Assembly (NCBI GenBank): GCA_021737445.1
Contig: JAIPDY010000040.1
Location: 1 to 19,042, forward strand
DNA length: 19,042 bases
Direction: 5' to 3'
Source: Desulfotignum sp.
Lineage (GTDB): Bacteria; Desulfobacterota; Desulfobacteria; Desulfobacterales; Desulfobacteraceae
Shown here one piece after another: positions 7,025-14,947 of the stretch (position 1 is its first letter; each line of letters starts with the position of its first letter). The notes beneath the pieces are model-generated. The model was not told the origin of the DNA and did not search any database. It saw only the letters and a program-made list of their open reading frames with translations. A program made the translations under genes and the position numbers.

Positions 7025-8398
7025 TTGTTGAAAACAATGGACGGATTCTGGGCACAGGTTAAATCTCAAATCAAAAAATCGATCCCTGACCACAGCTATA
7101 GAATGTGGATCGATCCGGTTGAACTTCTGGAATTTGAAGATGACCGTGTCTGCTTGTCTACCCCGAATGAATTTTTTGTCAGGCGGTTAAAAGAAAATTA
7201 TCTGGCTCTGTTTGAAAAAGAGTTTAATAAACTGGGCCGGCAGGTGCGCATAGAATTTAAAGCTGAGTCACCCAGAAACAAAAAACGCCCCGGTGATTTT
7301 GCCGCAGATTTTTTAAAACCAAAAGCAAAGGTTCAGGCATGTCTGCCCGGTTTTGATGCAAGATTCAACAGCGGCAGGATGCTTAAAAAAGGGTACACGT
7401 TTGATGATTTTGTGGTGGGGGATAATTCCAGTTTTGCTTATTCTGCCTCCCTGTCTCTGGCCCAGGGTAAAATGAACGGTGCCGGCATACTTTATCTTCT
7501 GGGCAAAACCGGTCTGGGCAAAAGCCATCTTTCCCAGGCTGTGGGGCACCATGTCATCACAAACCAGACTTCGCTGCGGGTGTATTATGTGACCGCAGAG
7601 GATTTTACCAATGAAATGATTTTTGCCTTAAGAAATAATACCATTGATACGTTCAAGGAAAAATACCGTAAAAAATGTGAGGTGCTCATTTTAGAGGATA
7701 TCCATTTTTTATCCGGAAAAAAAGCCATTCAAAAGGAACTGGCCATCACCCTGGATTATCTGCTGAATGCCAACCGGAAAATTATTTTTTCAGGCTGTGA
7801 TTTGCCCGATGATATTCCCAAGCTGGATGATCAGCTTAAATCCCGGCTGACCATGGGCCTGGTCACTGAAATCCAGGCCCCGGATTTTAAAACCCGGGTG
7901 AAAATTCTCAGAAAAAAATCAAAAAATCTCAACTGCATCATTCCCACCCCGGTGACAGAATACATTGCCCAGGAATTGTGTGATGATGTCAGGCAGCTTG
8001 AAAGCGGCCTGTTTGGTGTGGCAGCCAAAGGACAGCTGCTGGGGCGCCATATTGATATTGAGCTGGCAAAAAGTGTGCTGGCCAATATTCGCAGGCACCA
8101 GAAACGCATTACCATTGAAGGTATAAAAAAACTGGTGTGTAAAGAATATGCCGTAACTGAACAGGATCTGGTATCAGCGTCCAGGAAAAAACGTATTGTC
8201 AAACCCAGGCAGGTGGCGATCTTTTTGTCCAGAAAATATACTGATCAGCCCATCAAAAAAATAGGATCCAGTTTCAAGCGGTATCATGCCACGGCAATCT
8301 ATTCTGTAAATGCCGTGGAAAAGGAACTTAAGCAAAAAGGGGTGCTGTTTGAACAGATCCAGTATCTTTGCCAGAAAATTGAATCAGGCAAATATTAG
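7025..8398 (+). CDS. dnaA: Divergent DnaA-type replication initiator (AAA+)
   Basis: Full-length DnaA homologue, 457 residues. Domain I is about 1-80 (FWAQVKSQIKK, MWIDPV) and a short linker follows. The AAA+ domain has Walker A GKTGLGKS (160-167), Walker B LILEDIHF (221-228), arginine finger R274 (KSRL) and sensor 2 R323. Domain IV runs from about 360 and includes KPRQVAIFLSRK (393-404). Canonical DnaA binds ATP and DnaA boxes to open the origin. Here the signature helix, normally IG-x2-FGGRDHTTV-x-HA, reads IGSSFKRYHATAIYS (413-427): one residue shorter, with Tyr for Asp433, Ala for Thr435 and Lys for Arg399 (E. coli numbering). Specificity is therefore likely altered; it may be a second DnaA paralogue. 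No dnaN or recF is adjacent. The start is TTG 7025 or TTG 7028, behind GAAGGAAAAAGG (7008-7019); ATG 7037 is the alternative. The A+T content looks higher than in neighbouring genes. Confidence 0.88.
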   Translation: MLKTMDGFWAQVKSQIKKSIPDHSYRMWIDPVELLEFEDDRVCLSTPNEFFVRRLKENYLALFEKEFNKLGRQVRIEFKAESPRNKKRPGDFAADFLKPKAKVQACLPGFDARFNSGRMLKKGYTFDDFVVGDNSSFAYSASLSLAQGKMNGAGILYLLGKTGLGKSHLSQAVGHHVITNQTSLRVYYVTAEDFTNEMIFALRNNTIDTFKEKYRKKCEVLILEDIHFLSGKKAIQKELAITLDYLLNANRKIIFSGCDLPDDIPKLDDQLKSRLTMGLVTEIQAPDFKTRVKILRKKSKNLNCIIPTPVTEYIAQELCDDVRQLESGLFGVAAKGQLLGRHIDIELAKSVLANIRRHQKRITIEGIKKLVCKEYAVTEQDLVSASRKKRIVKPRQVAIFLSRKYTDQPIKKIGSSFKRYHATAIYSVNAVEKELKQKGVLFEQIQYLCQKIESGKY

Positions 8399-9787
8399 AT
8401 GGGTATGGATGACAAGGTTTACAGGCATCTTGAGAACCTGGTGGGATCAGGTTTTGTAACCAGAAAAAAAGAGGACCTGGTATGTTATTCCTATGATGCG
8501 GCACCGGGCAATGCGTTTCTGCCGGATGCAGTGGTGTTTCCAAAATCAGAAACCCAGGTGTCTGAAATAATGAGGCTGGCCCTGAAAAAACGGATTCCTG
8601 TCATTCCAAGGGGAAGCGGCTCAGGCATGACCGGAGGAGCTGTTCCGGTTCAGGGCGGGGTGGTGCTGGCCTTTAGCCGCATGAACCATATCCTGGATAT
8701 TGATTTGGATAATTTTACCGCCACCGTGGAGCCGGGGGTGATCGTGTCCCATCTTCACAAGGCAGTGGAGGATCTTGGCCTGTTTTATCCGCCGGACCCT
8801 GCCAGTTCAGACGTATGCACCATCGGCGGCAATGTGGGAGAATGTGCCGGAGGTCCAAGGGCGGTCAAATATGGCGTGACCAGAGATTATGTGCTCGGGC
8901 TGCGGGCGGTGCTGCCCTGCGGTGATGTCATCAGCACCGGAGTTTCCACGGCCAAGGGGGTGGCAGGGTATGATCTGACCCGCCTTATTGTGGGATCAGA
9001 AGGGACCCTGGCCGTGGTGACCGGAATAACCCTCAGACTGCTGCCCAGGCCGGCGTGTGTGGCCACCCTGGCTGTTTGTTTTGATGATATGGAAAAAGCG
9101 GCCAGAACAGTATCGGGTATCATGCGCCAGGCTGTGATTCCCAGGTGTGTGGAGTACCTGGATGAAGCCTCTCTTTTTCTGGTAAAAGACCGGCTGCAAT
9201 TTGCGCTGCCAAAACAGGCAAAAGCGATGTTGATTCTGGAGCTGGACGGGGATGAAATCACGGTAAAGGCCCAGACAGAGCAGATCAGACAGTTCTGCAC
9301 CCAATCTTTTGCCCTTGATATCCGCGTGGCAAAAGATCCGGGTCAGGCAGCTGCGTTATGGGAAGCCAGAAAAGCGTTGTCTCCGGTTCTCTATAAAATT
9401 GCCAACCAGAAAATCAATGAAGATATTGTGGTACCCATATCAAAAATCCCGGACATGGTGGCATGCATCAAGAGCATTCAAGCGGAATCAGGCCTGACCA
9501 TTGTCAGCTTCGGCCATGCCGGGGACGGCAATATTCATTGCAATATCATGTATGATAAGACAGATGCTTCCCAGGCGAAACAGGCCAAAAAAGCTGTGGA
9601 CAGGCTTTTTGCCGCCACCCTGGAACTGGGGGGCACCATCACGGGCGAACATGGGGTGGGTCTGACCAAAATGGCCTATCTTTCATGGGAAATCGGCCGG
9701 GTGGAGCAGGATATCATGAAAAAGATCAAAGCGGTATTTGATCCGTTCCGGATCTTAAATCCAGGCAAGATTTTTCCTGATTCTTAA
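8399..9787 (+). CDS. glcD: FAD-binding 2-hydroxyacid oxidase, GlcD / D-lactate dehydrogenase type
   Basis: 462-residue flavoprotein of the FAD_binding_4 / FAD-oxidase C family, which oxidises D-lactate, glycolate or similar 2-hydroxyacids in the cytoplasm or at the inner membrane face. The FAD domain has the pyrophosphate loop PRGSGSGMTGGAVP (70-83), PPDPASSDVCTIGGNVGECAGG (two blocks, 131-152) and GYDLTRLIVGSEGTL (190-204). The C-terminal domain carries GHAGDGNIH (372-380; H373, H380) and TGEHGVG (415-421), likely substrate or metal ligands. The ATG abuts the TAG stop of the dnaA-like gene (TAGATG) with no good ribosome binding site, so translation is probably coupled. A second in-frame ATG lies at 8405. 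The usual Fe-S partner (GlcF/CCG-domain protein) is not next to it, so the electron acceptor is unknown. Family assignment is firm; the substrate is not. Confidence 0.88.
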   Translation: MGMDDKVYRHLENLVGSGFVTRKKEDLVCYSYDAAPGNAFLPDAVVFPKSETQVSEIMRLALKKRIPVIPRGSGSGMTGGAVPVQGGVVLAFSRMNHILDIDLDNFTATVEPGVIVSHLHKAVEDLGLFYPPDPASSDVCTIGGNVGECAGGPRAVKYGVTRDYVLGLRAVLPCGDVISTGVSTAKGVAGYDLTRLIVGSEGTLAVVTGITLRLLPRPACVATLAVCFDDMEKAARTVSGIMRQAVIPRCVEYLDEASLFLVKDRLQFALPKQAKAMLILELDGDEITVKAQTEQIRQFCTQSFALDIRVAKDPGQAAALWEARKALSPVLYKIANQKINEDIVVPISKIPDMVACIKSIQAESGLTIVSFGHAGDGNIHCNIMYDKTDASQAKQAKKAVDRLFAATLELGGTITGEHGVGLTKMAYLSWEIGRVEQDIMKKIKAVFDPFRILNPGKIFPDS

Positions 9788-9811
9788 AAAAAATGTTTTT
9801 TGAAGTTTCTG

Positions 9812-10033
9812 TTAATGGGGTTTTGGTGCATACTGATTGTGGATGAGCAGTTTTTCAAGTATGCCGATTTTCGGATGTTTGCTTTGCATAATGCAGCACC
9901 TGATTGAAATGGCACAATAGCTGATACACAGTCTGTTATTTTTGCTGAATTCACCAAAACACTCAGGGATGTCCATAGAGTCCTGTTTTTCATAATCATC
10001 GCTAATCATCTGGTCCAGCTGTTTTGTCTGCAT
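9812..10033 (-). CDS. Small cysteine-rich hypothetical protein (73 aa)
   Basis: Short reading frame from ATG 10033 to TAA 9812. After an acidic N-terminus (ISDDYEKQDSMDIPE) comes a compact cysteine segment with C25 (in CFGEF), C36, C40, C46 and C47, spaced roughly C-x10-C-x3-C-x5-CC, then a basic tail. The CFG...C-x3-C-x5-C pattern resembles small uncharacterised proteins I associate with sulfate reducers, and suggests a structural metal site; no function is known. It lies 74 bases after hflX on the same strand and converges on glcD with a 24-base gap. An AAGAGGAA box sits about 13 bases before the ATG, a long spacing. A longer frame upstream overlaps hflX and translates to low-complexity sequence, so ATG 10033 is preferred. 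It may be cotranscribed with hflX or use a weak promoter with TTGACC at 10099-10104. Confidence 0.6.
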   Translation of the reverse strand: MQTKQLDQMISDDYEKQDSMDIPECFGEFSKNNRLCISYCAISIRCCIMQSKHPKIGILEKLLIHNQYAPKPH

Positions 10034-10107
10034 ATGCTTTTTTTTATTCCTCTTAAGATTTTTGTAAATGTAATTTAAGTTTAAGTAAAAAAAAAATTGG
10101 TCAACAC

Positions 10108-11742
10108 CTAACTGGAATGTTGCAGTGTCACCATGGACTCCAGTTTGTCCACCAGAACCGTCAGTGTCTGTTTTCTGCATGCACTCACACAGACTCCCTG
10201 GTTCAAAAGCCATTTGTCATCAAAGTCTGACAGATTCACCAGGTCCAGTTTGTTGAACACATACAATACAGGAATTTTATCCAGGTCCAGCTGTTTTAAA
10301 ATTTTTTCCACCGACTTTTTTTGCTGCATATACCGGGGATTGCTGATGTCGATGACATGCAAAATGATGTCTGCCTCAGCCAGTTCTTCCAGGGTGGCAT
10401 GGAATGCTTCCAGCAGCTCTTTGGGAAGATTTTGAATAAATCCCACCGTGTCTGTGATGATCACCTCGGTATCCCTGGGAAACCGCAGGCGCCTGGAGGA
10501 GGGGTCCAGCGTGGCAAACAACCGGTTGGCCGCAATTATATCGCTCTGGGTCAGGGTGTTGAGAAGGGTGGATTTGCCGGCATTGGTGTATCCCACAATG
10601 GAGATGACCGGCAGATTTTTTTGCCTTCTTTTTGCTTTTTGCTGGTGGCGCTGTTTGCGTATTTTTACAATTTCTTTTTTCAGCCGGGTGATCCTGTCCC
10701 TGACCCGCCTGCGGTTGATTTCCAGCTTGGTTTCACCAGGGCCTCTGCCGCCGATGCCGCCGGTGAGCCTGGACATGGCCGTGTTTTTGGTGATGAGCCT
10801 GGGCAGCAGGTATTCCAGCTGGGCCAGCTCCACCTGAAATTTACCCTCTCTGGATTTGGCCTGTTTGGCAAAAATATCCAGAATCAGCTGGGTTCTGTCT
10901 ATGACCTTCATCTCCACAAAATCGGTGATGGACCGGATCTGGGAAGGGGACAGTTCCCGGTCAAATACCAGCATGGTGGCATGGTTCTGGATAGCTGTGA
11001 TCACCAGGGAAGACAGGTTGCCTTTTCCCACGACAAATTTGGGATCAATGAGTTTTCTGCGCTGGACAGCGGTGCCGATCACCGTGATTCTGCTGGTTTT
11101 ACAAAGTTCTTTAAGCTCTTCCATGGAGGCTGCTGCCTCCCGGGTATCCTGGGTTACGGCATTGATCAGAAACGCATTTTCCCGGCCGGATGCCGGTCTG
11201 TACAGGGCGTTTTTTCTGGACAGTTCCGCTTCCAGAGCCATGATCCTGGACAGACAGTCGATGTCCAGGTCAAAAATGGTGGCAGCCGGCAACACCTGAT
11301 AGGGATCTTTGGTTTCATCCGGGAGCACATGTCCGGAATATACATGACCGGGTTTGCCCTCCGGGGTCAGGCAGATGGCGGTGATATAATCCAGGCGGAG
11401 CAGGGCAAGGTCGGTGAGATCATCCCGTGTAAGGGGCTCATCCTTTAAATGGGTGTGGATGCATCTTAAGCCTTTCAGCCTGCCAGGGACTGCCATATGA
11501 TCGGGTGTCACCGGAATGACAATGCCGTGGGGGTCTCCGGCGATGACACAGGCAATTTTGCCGTTTCTGTCCACCAGCAGCCCTATCTGGCGGCGGATAT
11601 CATGGCTGATCTGAACCAGTTCTGCGGCAATATCCGGGCTGATGATATATTCCGGGGGGGATTTGAGTGAATACAGGTTTTCAATGCGTTTGACCTGGGT
11701 ATTCCTAAGACCGGCCAGGTTACCATGGACATGTTTGTTCAT
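10108..11742 (-). CDS. hflX: GTPase HflX, long form with N-terminal extension
   Basis: Ribosome-associated GTPase that splits stalled 70S ribosomes in other bacteria. At 544 residues it is longer than E. coli HflX (426). The core has the HflX N-terminal domain (VVGKGN 237-242, FDRELSPSQ 260-268), the diagnostic GGRGPGETKLE (331-341), a basic helical linker (345-376), and the G domain: G1 GYTNAGKS (384-391), G2 T411, G3 DTVG (431-434), G4 NKLD (497-500) and G5 SA (520-521). The first ~170 residues are an extra domain with a CIHTHLKDEPLTRDDLTDL block (94-112) whose H-x-H...T-x2-D pattern resembles the JAMM/RadC metal motif. ATG 11742 overlaps the TGA of dnaB (ATGA), with AGGA at 11749-11752, so the two are coupled. 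Extended HflX proteins occur in several phyla, so the extension is not a fusion unique to this genome. Confidence 0.93.
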   Translation of the reverse strand: MNKHVHGNLAGLRNTQVKRIENLYSLKSPPEYIISPDIAAELVQISHDIRRQIGLLVDRNGKIACVIAGDPHGIVIPVTPDHMAVPGRLKGLRCIHTHLKDEPLTRDDLTDLALLRLDYITAICLTPEGKPGHVYSGHVLPDETKDPYQVLPAATIFDLDIDCLSRIMALEAELSRKNALYRPASGRENAFLINAVTQDTREAAASMEELKELCKTSRITVIGTAVQRRKLIDPKFVVGKGNLSSLVITAIQNHATMLVFDRELSPSQIRSITDFVEMKVIDRTQLILDIFAKQAKSREGKFQVELAQLEYLLPRLITKNTAMSRLTGGIGGRGPGETKLEINRRRVRDRITRLKKEIVKIRKQRHQQKAKRRQKNLPVISIVGYTNAGKSTLLNTLTQSDIIAANRLFATLDPSSRRLRFPRDTEVIITDTVGFIQNLPKELLEAFHATLEELAEADIILHVIDISNPRYMQQKKSVEKILKQLDLDKIPVLYVFNKLDLVNLSDFDDKWLLNQGVCVSACRKQTLTVLVDKLESMVTLQHSS

Positions 11743-13157
11743 TGAAATTCCTGATATTCATTTTGTGCCAGTTCCTCAAACCGGGTATACTGCCCGTGGA
11801 AATGCATCAGGGCTGTTCCGGTGGCACCGTTTCTGTTTTTGGCCACAATGATTTCCGCGGTCCCTTTTTTGGGGTTGTCCGGTTCTTTGTTATACACCTC
11901 ATCTCTGTAGATAAATGCGATGATATCTGCGTCCTGTTCCAGGGCACCTGATTCTCTGAGATCTGACATCATGGGTCGTTTATCCCCCCGCTGTTCCAGC
12001 ATGCGGTTCAGCTGGGACAGCGCCATAACAGGGATATTGAGTTCCTTTGCCAGGGCTTTGAGTCCCCTGGAGATCTCAGCAATTTCAAGGTCTCTTCTGT
12101 CGGAGTTGAACGGGGCTTTCATGAGCTGGAGATAATCGATGATTATCAATCCCAGTTCACCGTGTTTCTGATAGAGTTTTCTGGCTTTGGCCCGCACATC
12201 CATGACCGTGATATTGGGAGAGTCATCAATGAAAATGGGCAGTTCATTGAGAATGCCGGCAGCATCTGTGGCATTCTGCCAGTCTTCCTGGCTGATGAAT
12301 CCGGTGCGCAGGCGATTGGAATCGATGCGGGCTTCTGCGGTTAAAAGGCGCATGGACAGCTGCTCATTTGACATTTCAAGGGAAAAGAGCGCAACCGGTT
12401 TTTGCTCTTCCAAGGCCACATTCCTGGCAATATTCAGTGCAAACGCGGTTTTGCCCATGCTGGGCCTGGCAGCCAGGATAATCAGATCAGATTTCTGGAG
12501 CCCGGAGGTGATTTTGTTCAGGCGCACATACCCGGTTGAGAGGCCGGACAGTCCGCCATCTTTTCCCTGCTGTTCCTCCAGGTGATCGATGTTTAAATTG
12601 ATCAGTTCCCCCAGGGACCTGAATGATCCGCTGGATTTTTTTTCCGATACCTGGAAAATGGCTGATTCGGCAAAATCGATGGTGTCTGTCACATCGCCCT
12701 TGTCTTCGATGCACCGCAGAATAATTTTGGAGGCAGCATCAATCATCAGACGTAATGAGGCTTTACCCCGGACAATTTTTGCATAATGCACGGCATTGAC
12801 CGCCACGGGTGCGGCATCTGCAATGGATGCCAGATAGGCGGCTCCGCCGATGCTTTCCAGCTCATCTTTTTTCTTTAAGGCATTGGCAACCGTCACCAGA
12901 TCAGCAGGTTCTTCCTGGGCTGACAGATCAAGGATCACCCTGAAAATTTTTTTATGTGCTCCTTTATAAAAGTCATTCGGAGACAGGGTGTCGGTTATAT
13001 CAAACAAAACGTCATTGTTAATGAAAATGGCGCTCAAAAGGGATGCTTCAGCATCCAGATCATGGGGCGGGGTCCGGTCTAAAAGGGGATCTGTTTTTCC
13101 GGTTTTTTTGGGTGGCACAGGGGATCCAAAATTATTAAATGCCTGTGCCGACACCAA
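11739..13157 (-). CDS. dnaB: Replicative DNA helicase DnaB
   Basis: Hexameric 5'-3' helicase that unwinds the replication fork and recruits primase. The 472-residue length is normal. The N-terminal domain begins at PPHDLDAEASLLSAI (30-44); the linker and the RecA-like core follow, with Walker A ARPSMGKT (230-237), SLEMS (259-263), Walker B IIIDYLQL (338-345), SQLNR (381-385), SDLRESGALEQDAD (398-411) and the arginine-finger region KNRNG (440-444). No intein interrupts it, although DnaB is a common intein host. The start is uncertain: TTG 13157 or the adjacent GTG 13154, neither with a strong ribosome binding site; no ATG fits. It lies 35 bases after rplI and overlaps hflX by four bases. This ribosomal-protein/helicase neighbourhood is widespread in bacteria. 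Confidence 0.95.
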   Translation of the reverse strand: MVSAQAFNNFGSPVPPKKTGKTDPLLDRTPPHDLDAEASLLSAIFINNDVLFDITDTLSPNDFYKGAHKKIFRVILDLSAQEEPADLVTVANALKKKDELESIGGAAYLASIADAAPVAVNAVHYAKIVRGKASLRLMIDAASKIILRCIEDKGDVTDTIDFAESAIFQVSEKKSSGSFRSLGELINLNIDHLEEQQGKDGGLSGLSTGYVRLNKITSGLQKSDLIILAARPSMGKTAFALNIARNVALEEQKPVALFSLEMSNEQLSMRLLTAEARIDSNRLRTGFISQEDWQNATDAAGILNELPIFIDDSPNITVMDVRAKARKLYQKHGELGLIIIDYLQLMKAPFNSDRRDLEIAEISRGLKALAKELNIPVMALSQLNRMLEQRGDKRPMMSDLRESGALEQDADIIAFIYRDEVYNKEPDNPKKGTAEIIVAKNRNGATGTALMHFHGQYTRFEELAQNEYQEFQ

Positions 13158-13192
13158 TGATGTTTTCGGGCAGCACAGGCCGGGTTGTTTTT

Positions 13193-13651
13193 TTATTTAT
13201 CCTGTTTTTGCTCTGCAGCAACAATCACGGTAATTTCAGGTTCCACATCCTTGTAAAGTCTGATGGGAACCTTGTATTCACCGGTTTCCTTGATGGGCTC
13301 GGCCAGAAGGATGGACCGGCGCTCCACAGTGATGTTCTGGTTGTTCAAGGCTTCTTTGATGTCATGGGTGGTGATGGAGCCGTAAAGATAAATCTCTTCA
13401 CGGACCTTGGCCGTGAGTTTGCAGACCACATCCTTGATCTTGTCAGCCATCTCCTCAGCCAGTTTTTTCTCTTTTGCAATCTGCAATTCGAGTTTTGCCC
13501 TGGCCTGTTCCATGACGCGTTTGTTCTGGGGGGTGGCAAGCATTGCTTTGCCCTGGGGAAGCAGGTAGTTGCGGCCGTATCCTGCGGCAACTTCACACTC
13601 TGAGCCTGCAATACCCAGTGTATCGATGGTTTCTTTTAATATGACTTTCAT
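13193..13651 (-). CDS. rplI: 50S ribosomal protein bL9
   Basis: Large-subunit protein bridging the L1 stalk base and neighbouring ribosomes. The 152 residues begin MKVILKETIDTLG, with the family signature GYGRNYLLPQGKA (24-36), a long charged connecting helix (about 42-75) and the C-terminal domain, which includes LYGSIT (89-94) and ends EITVIVAAEQ. The start is ATG 13651, chosen because GGAGGT stands a few bases upstream; a TTG 12 bases earlier lies within that ribosome binding site. It follows the DUF2232 gene by 27 bases in the rpsF operon. Confidence 0.97.
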   Translation of the reverse strand: MKVILKETIDTLGIAGSECEVAAGYGRNYLLPQGKAMLATPQNKRVMEQARAKLELQIAKEKKLAEEMADKIKDVVCKLTAKVREEIYLYGSITTHDIKEALNNQNITVERRSILLAEPIKETGEYKVPIRLYKDVEPEITVIVAAEQKQDK

Positions 13652-13678
13652 ATAAACCTCCAAAAAGGTTCAGCCCTT

Positions 13679-14632
13679 TTAGAACGGGCCGATGGTTGTG
13701 TTATCATTTTGCGGTTCCAGTTTTCTGAAATTGATCCAGTTGTCAAAGAATCCAAGGCCGATGACCAGGATGAGAAAATAGATCTGTACGGCAATGAGTC
13801 CATAGCAGAATACCTTTAAAAAGGTCGGAGATCCTTTTTTCTGGAAATAAAATGATATAACGGCAATTCCTTGAAAAAAATAAACAAGCATCAATATGAT
13901 CAAACAATTGATGCTGACATATTTGGCCGCCCCAATGGGCATAACCAGGAGCAATCCAAGACCGATCACCACCCAGACAAGTCTGTCAGGTGCCTTGAAA
14001 CGGTTCAGTTCCGCCAGATTCTTCAAATGTATTCCGATTCTGAGAAGCAGTTTCTTGATGATCAGAATATTGAGCCACACAGTGGTCATGTACGAGACGA
14101 TGAGCATGCCCGGCATCACAATGAGAAAGGCGGCATTCAAGGTGTCAATCTGTTCTTTTTCGATGCCCATTTCAGTATACAGATCAGATGTCAGGCTGAA
14201 GTACTGGGTGATATAGCTGGAAATCATATCTCCCATACCTGCAGTCTGGATGCCGGCATACACGACAAACACTGCCAGAACTGAAACCAGAACACCGGTG
14301 ACGGTCACGATCATCGTCTTTTCGATGCCCATATGGTGCTCGATGCATTCACCCAGAAACAGTCCGGTCATCAGCAGGGCACCAAAATAGAGTGTATCAA
14401 AGGCAAACCCCCGGGTCATCACCATAAGCACAATAAAACTGACAAGTGCCACGATCCCGCCGCTTTTGCGTCCCAGCTTCAGCCGGAAATAGAGCACGGG
14501 CAGCGGAAGCAGCAACAGGGCAAACACCCCCAGAAAAGGAAATGTATAGCTGATGGCAAATATCAGGATACACAGGCAGGTCCCAAGAATGATATCCTTG
14601 ATAACAGAAGGGTTTGAGATGATGTTGGTCAC
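13679..14632 (-). CDS. DUF2232 (YybS-like) integral membrane protein
   Basis: 317-residue polytopic inner-membrane protein of unknown function. Hydrophobic stretches lie near residues 14-50, 58-95, 105-130, 165-190, 215-235, 240-262 and 270-295, suggesting about eight helices. Loop residues around 135-160 (SYITQYFSLTSDLYTEMG) and 197-212 are polar. The location between rpsR and rplI is characteristic of the DUF2232/YybS family, which sits in ribosomal-protein operons of several phyla; that position supports the call as much as the sequence. It starts at GTG 14632 with GGAG (14642-14645) nine bases upstream, 25 bases after rpsR. Nothing in the sequence reveals a substrate. Confidence 0.85.
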   Translation of the reverse strand: MTNIISNPSVIKDIILGTCLCILIFAISYTFPFLGVFALLLLPLPVLYFRLKLGRKSGGIVALVSFIVLMVMTRGFAFDTLYFGALLMTGLFLGECIEHHMGIEKTMIVTVTGVLVSVLAVFVVYAGIQTAGMGDMISSYITQYFSLTSDLYTEMGIEKEQIDTLNAAFLIVMPGMLIVSYMTTVWLNILIIKKLLLRIGIHLKNLAELNRFKAPDRLVWVVIGLGLLLVMPIGAAKYVSINCLIILMLVYFFQGIAVISFYFQKKGSPTFLKVFCYGLIAVQIYFLILVIGLGFFDNWINFRKLEPQNDNTTIGPF

Positions 14633-14657
14633 CTTGAATTACTCCGGCAGCCGTGAA

Positions 14658-14921
14658 CTACTGCGGGGGTCTTCCCACAAACGGCAACAGGGCTATCTGG
14701 CGGGATTGTTTGATGGCAAGTGACAATTTGCGCTGATGTTTGGCGCAGGTGCCGGTGATCCGCCGGGGAATTATTTTTCCCCGCTCAGTGATAAACTGTT
14801 TGAGGCCCTTGGGGTTTTTGTAATCAATTTCCATGCCGTTATCCACACAGAACCGGCATATTTTGCGCCGCTGGTAAAATCTGTTTTTGCCCCCGCCTCT
14901 TTGCGCCTGGTCTTTATACAT
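14658..14921 (-). CDS. rpsR: 30S ribosomal protein bS18, zinc-binding (C+) form
   Basis: Small-subunit platform protein that pairs with bS6. The 87 residues contain the core block KICRFC (20-25), IDYKNPKGLKQFI (32-44), ERGKIIPRRITGTCAKHQRKL (two parts, 46-66) and a basic C-terminus. C22, C25, C59 and H62 form a C-x2-C...C-x2-H set, marking the zinc-binding C+ type rather than the zinc-free form of E. coli. The start is ATG 14921 because GGAGGA precedes it at proper distance; an earlier in-frame start would place that site inside the gene. It follows rpsF by 26 bases. Confidence 0.97.
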   Translation of the reverse strand: MYKDQAQRGGGKNRFYQRRKICRFCVDNGMEIDYKNPKGLKQFITERGKIIPRRITGTCAKHQRKLSLAIKQSRQIALLPFVGRPPQ

Positions 14922-14947
14922 GATATCTTTCCTCCGATCCAAAATTT

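Noticed and set aside
10034..10213. N-terminal extension of the small cysteine-rich protein to 10213
   Set aside because: It would overlap the end of hflX and pass through the T-rich gap, with low-complexity translation; ATG 10033 is simpler.
10321..11448. 375-codon plus-strand open frame opposite hflX
   Set aside because: It lies wholly inside hflX, whose G motifs are intact, and the translation looks like the antisense of that protein.
11739..13157. Possible intein in DnaB
   Set aside because: The core motifs are contiguous and the length is normal, so no insertion is present.
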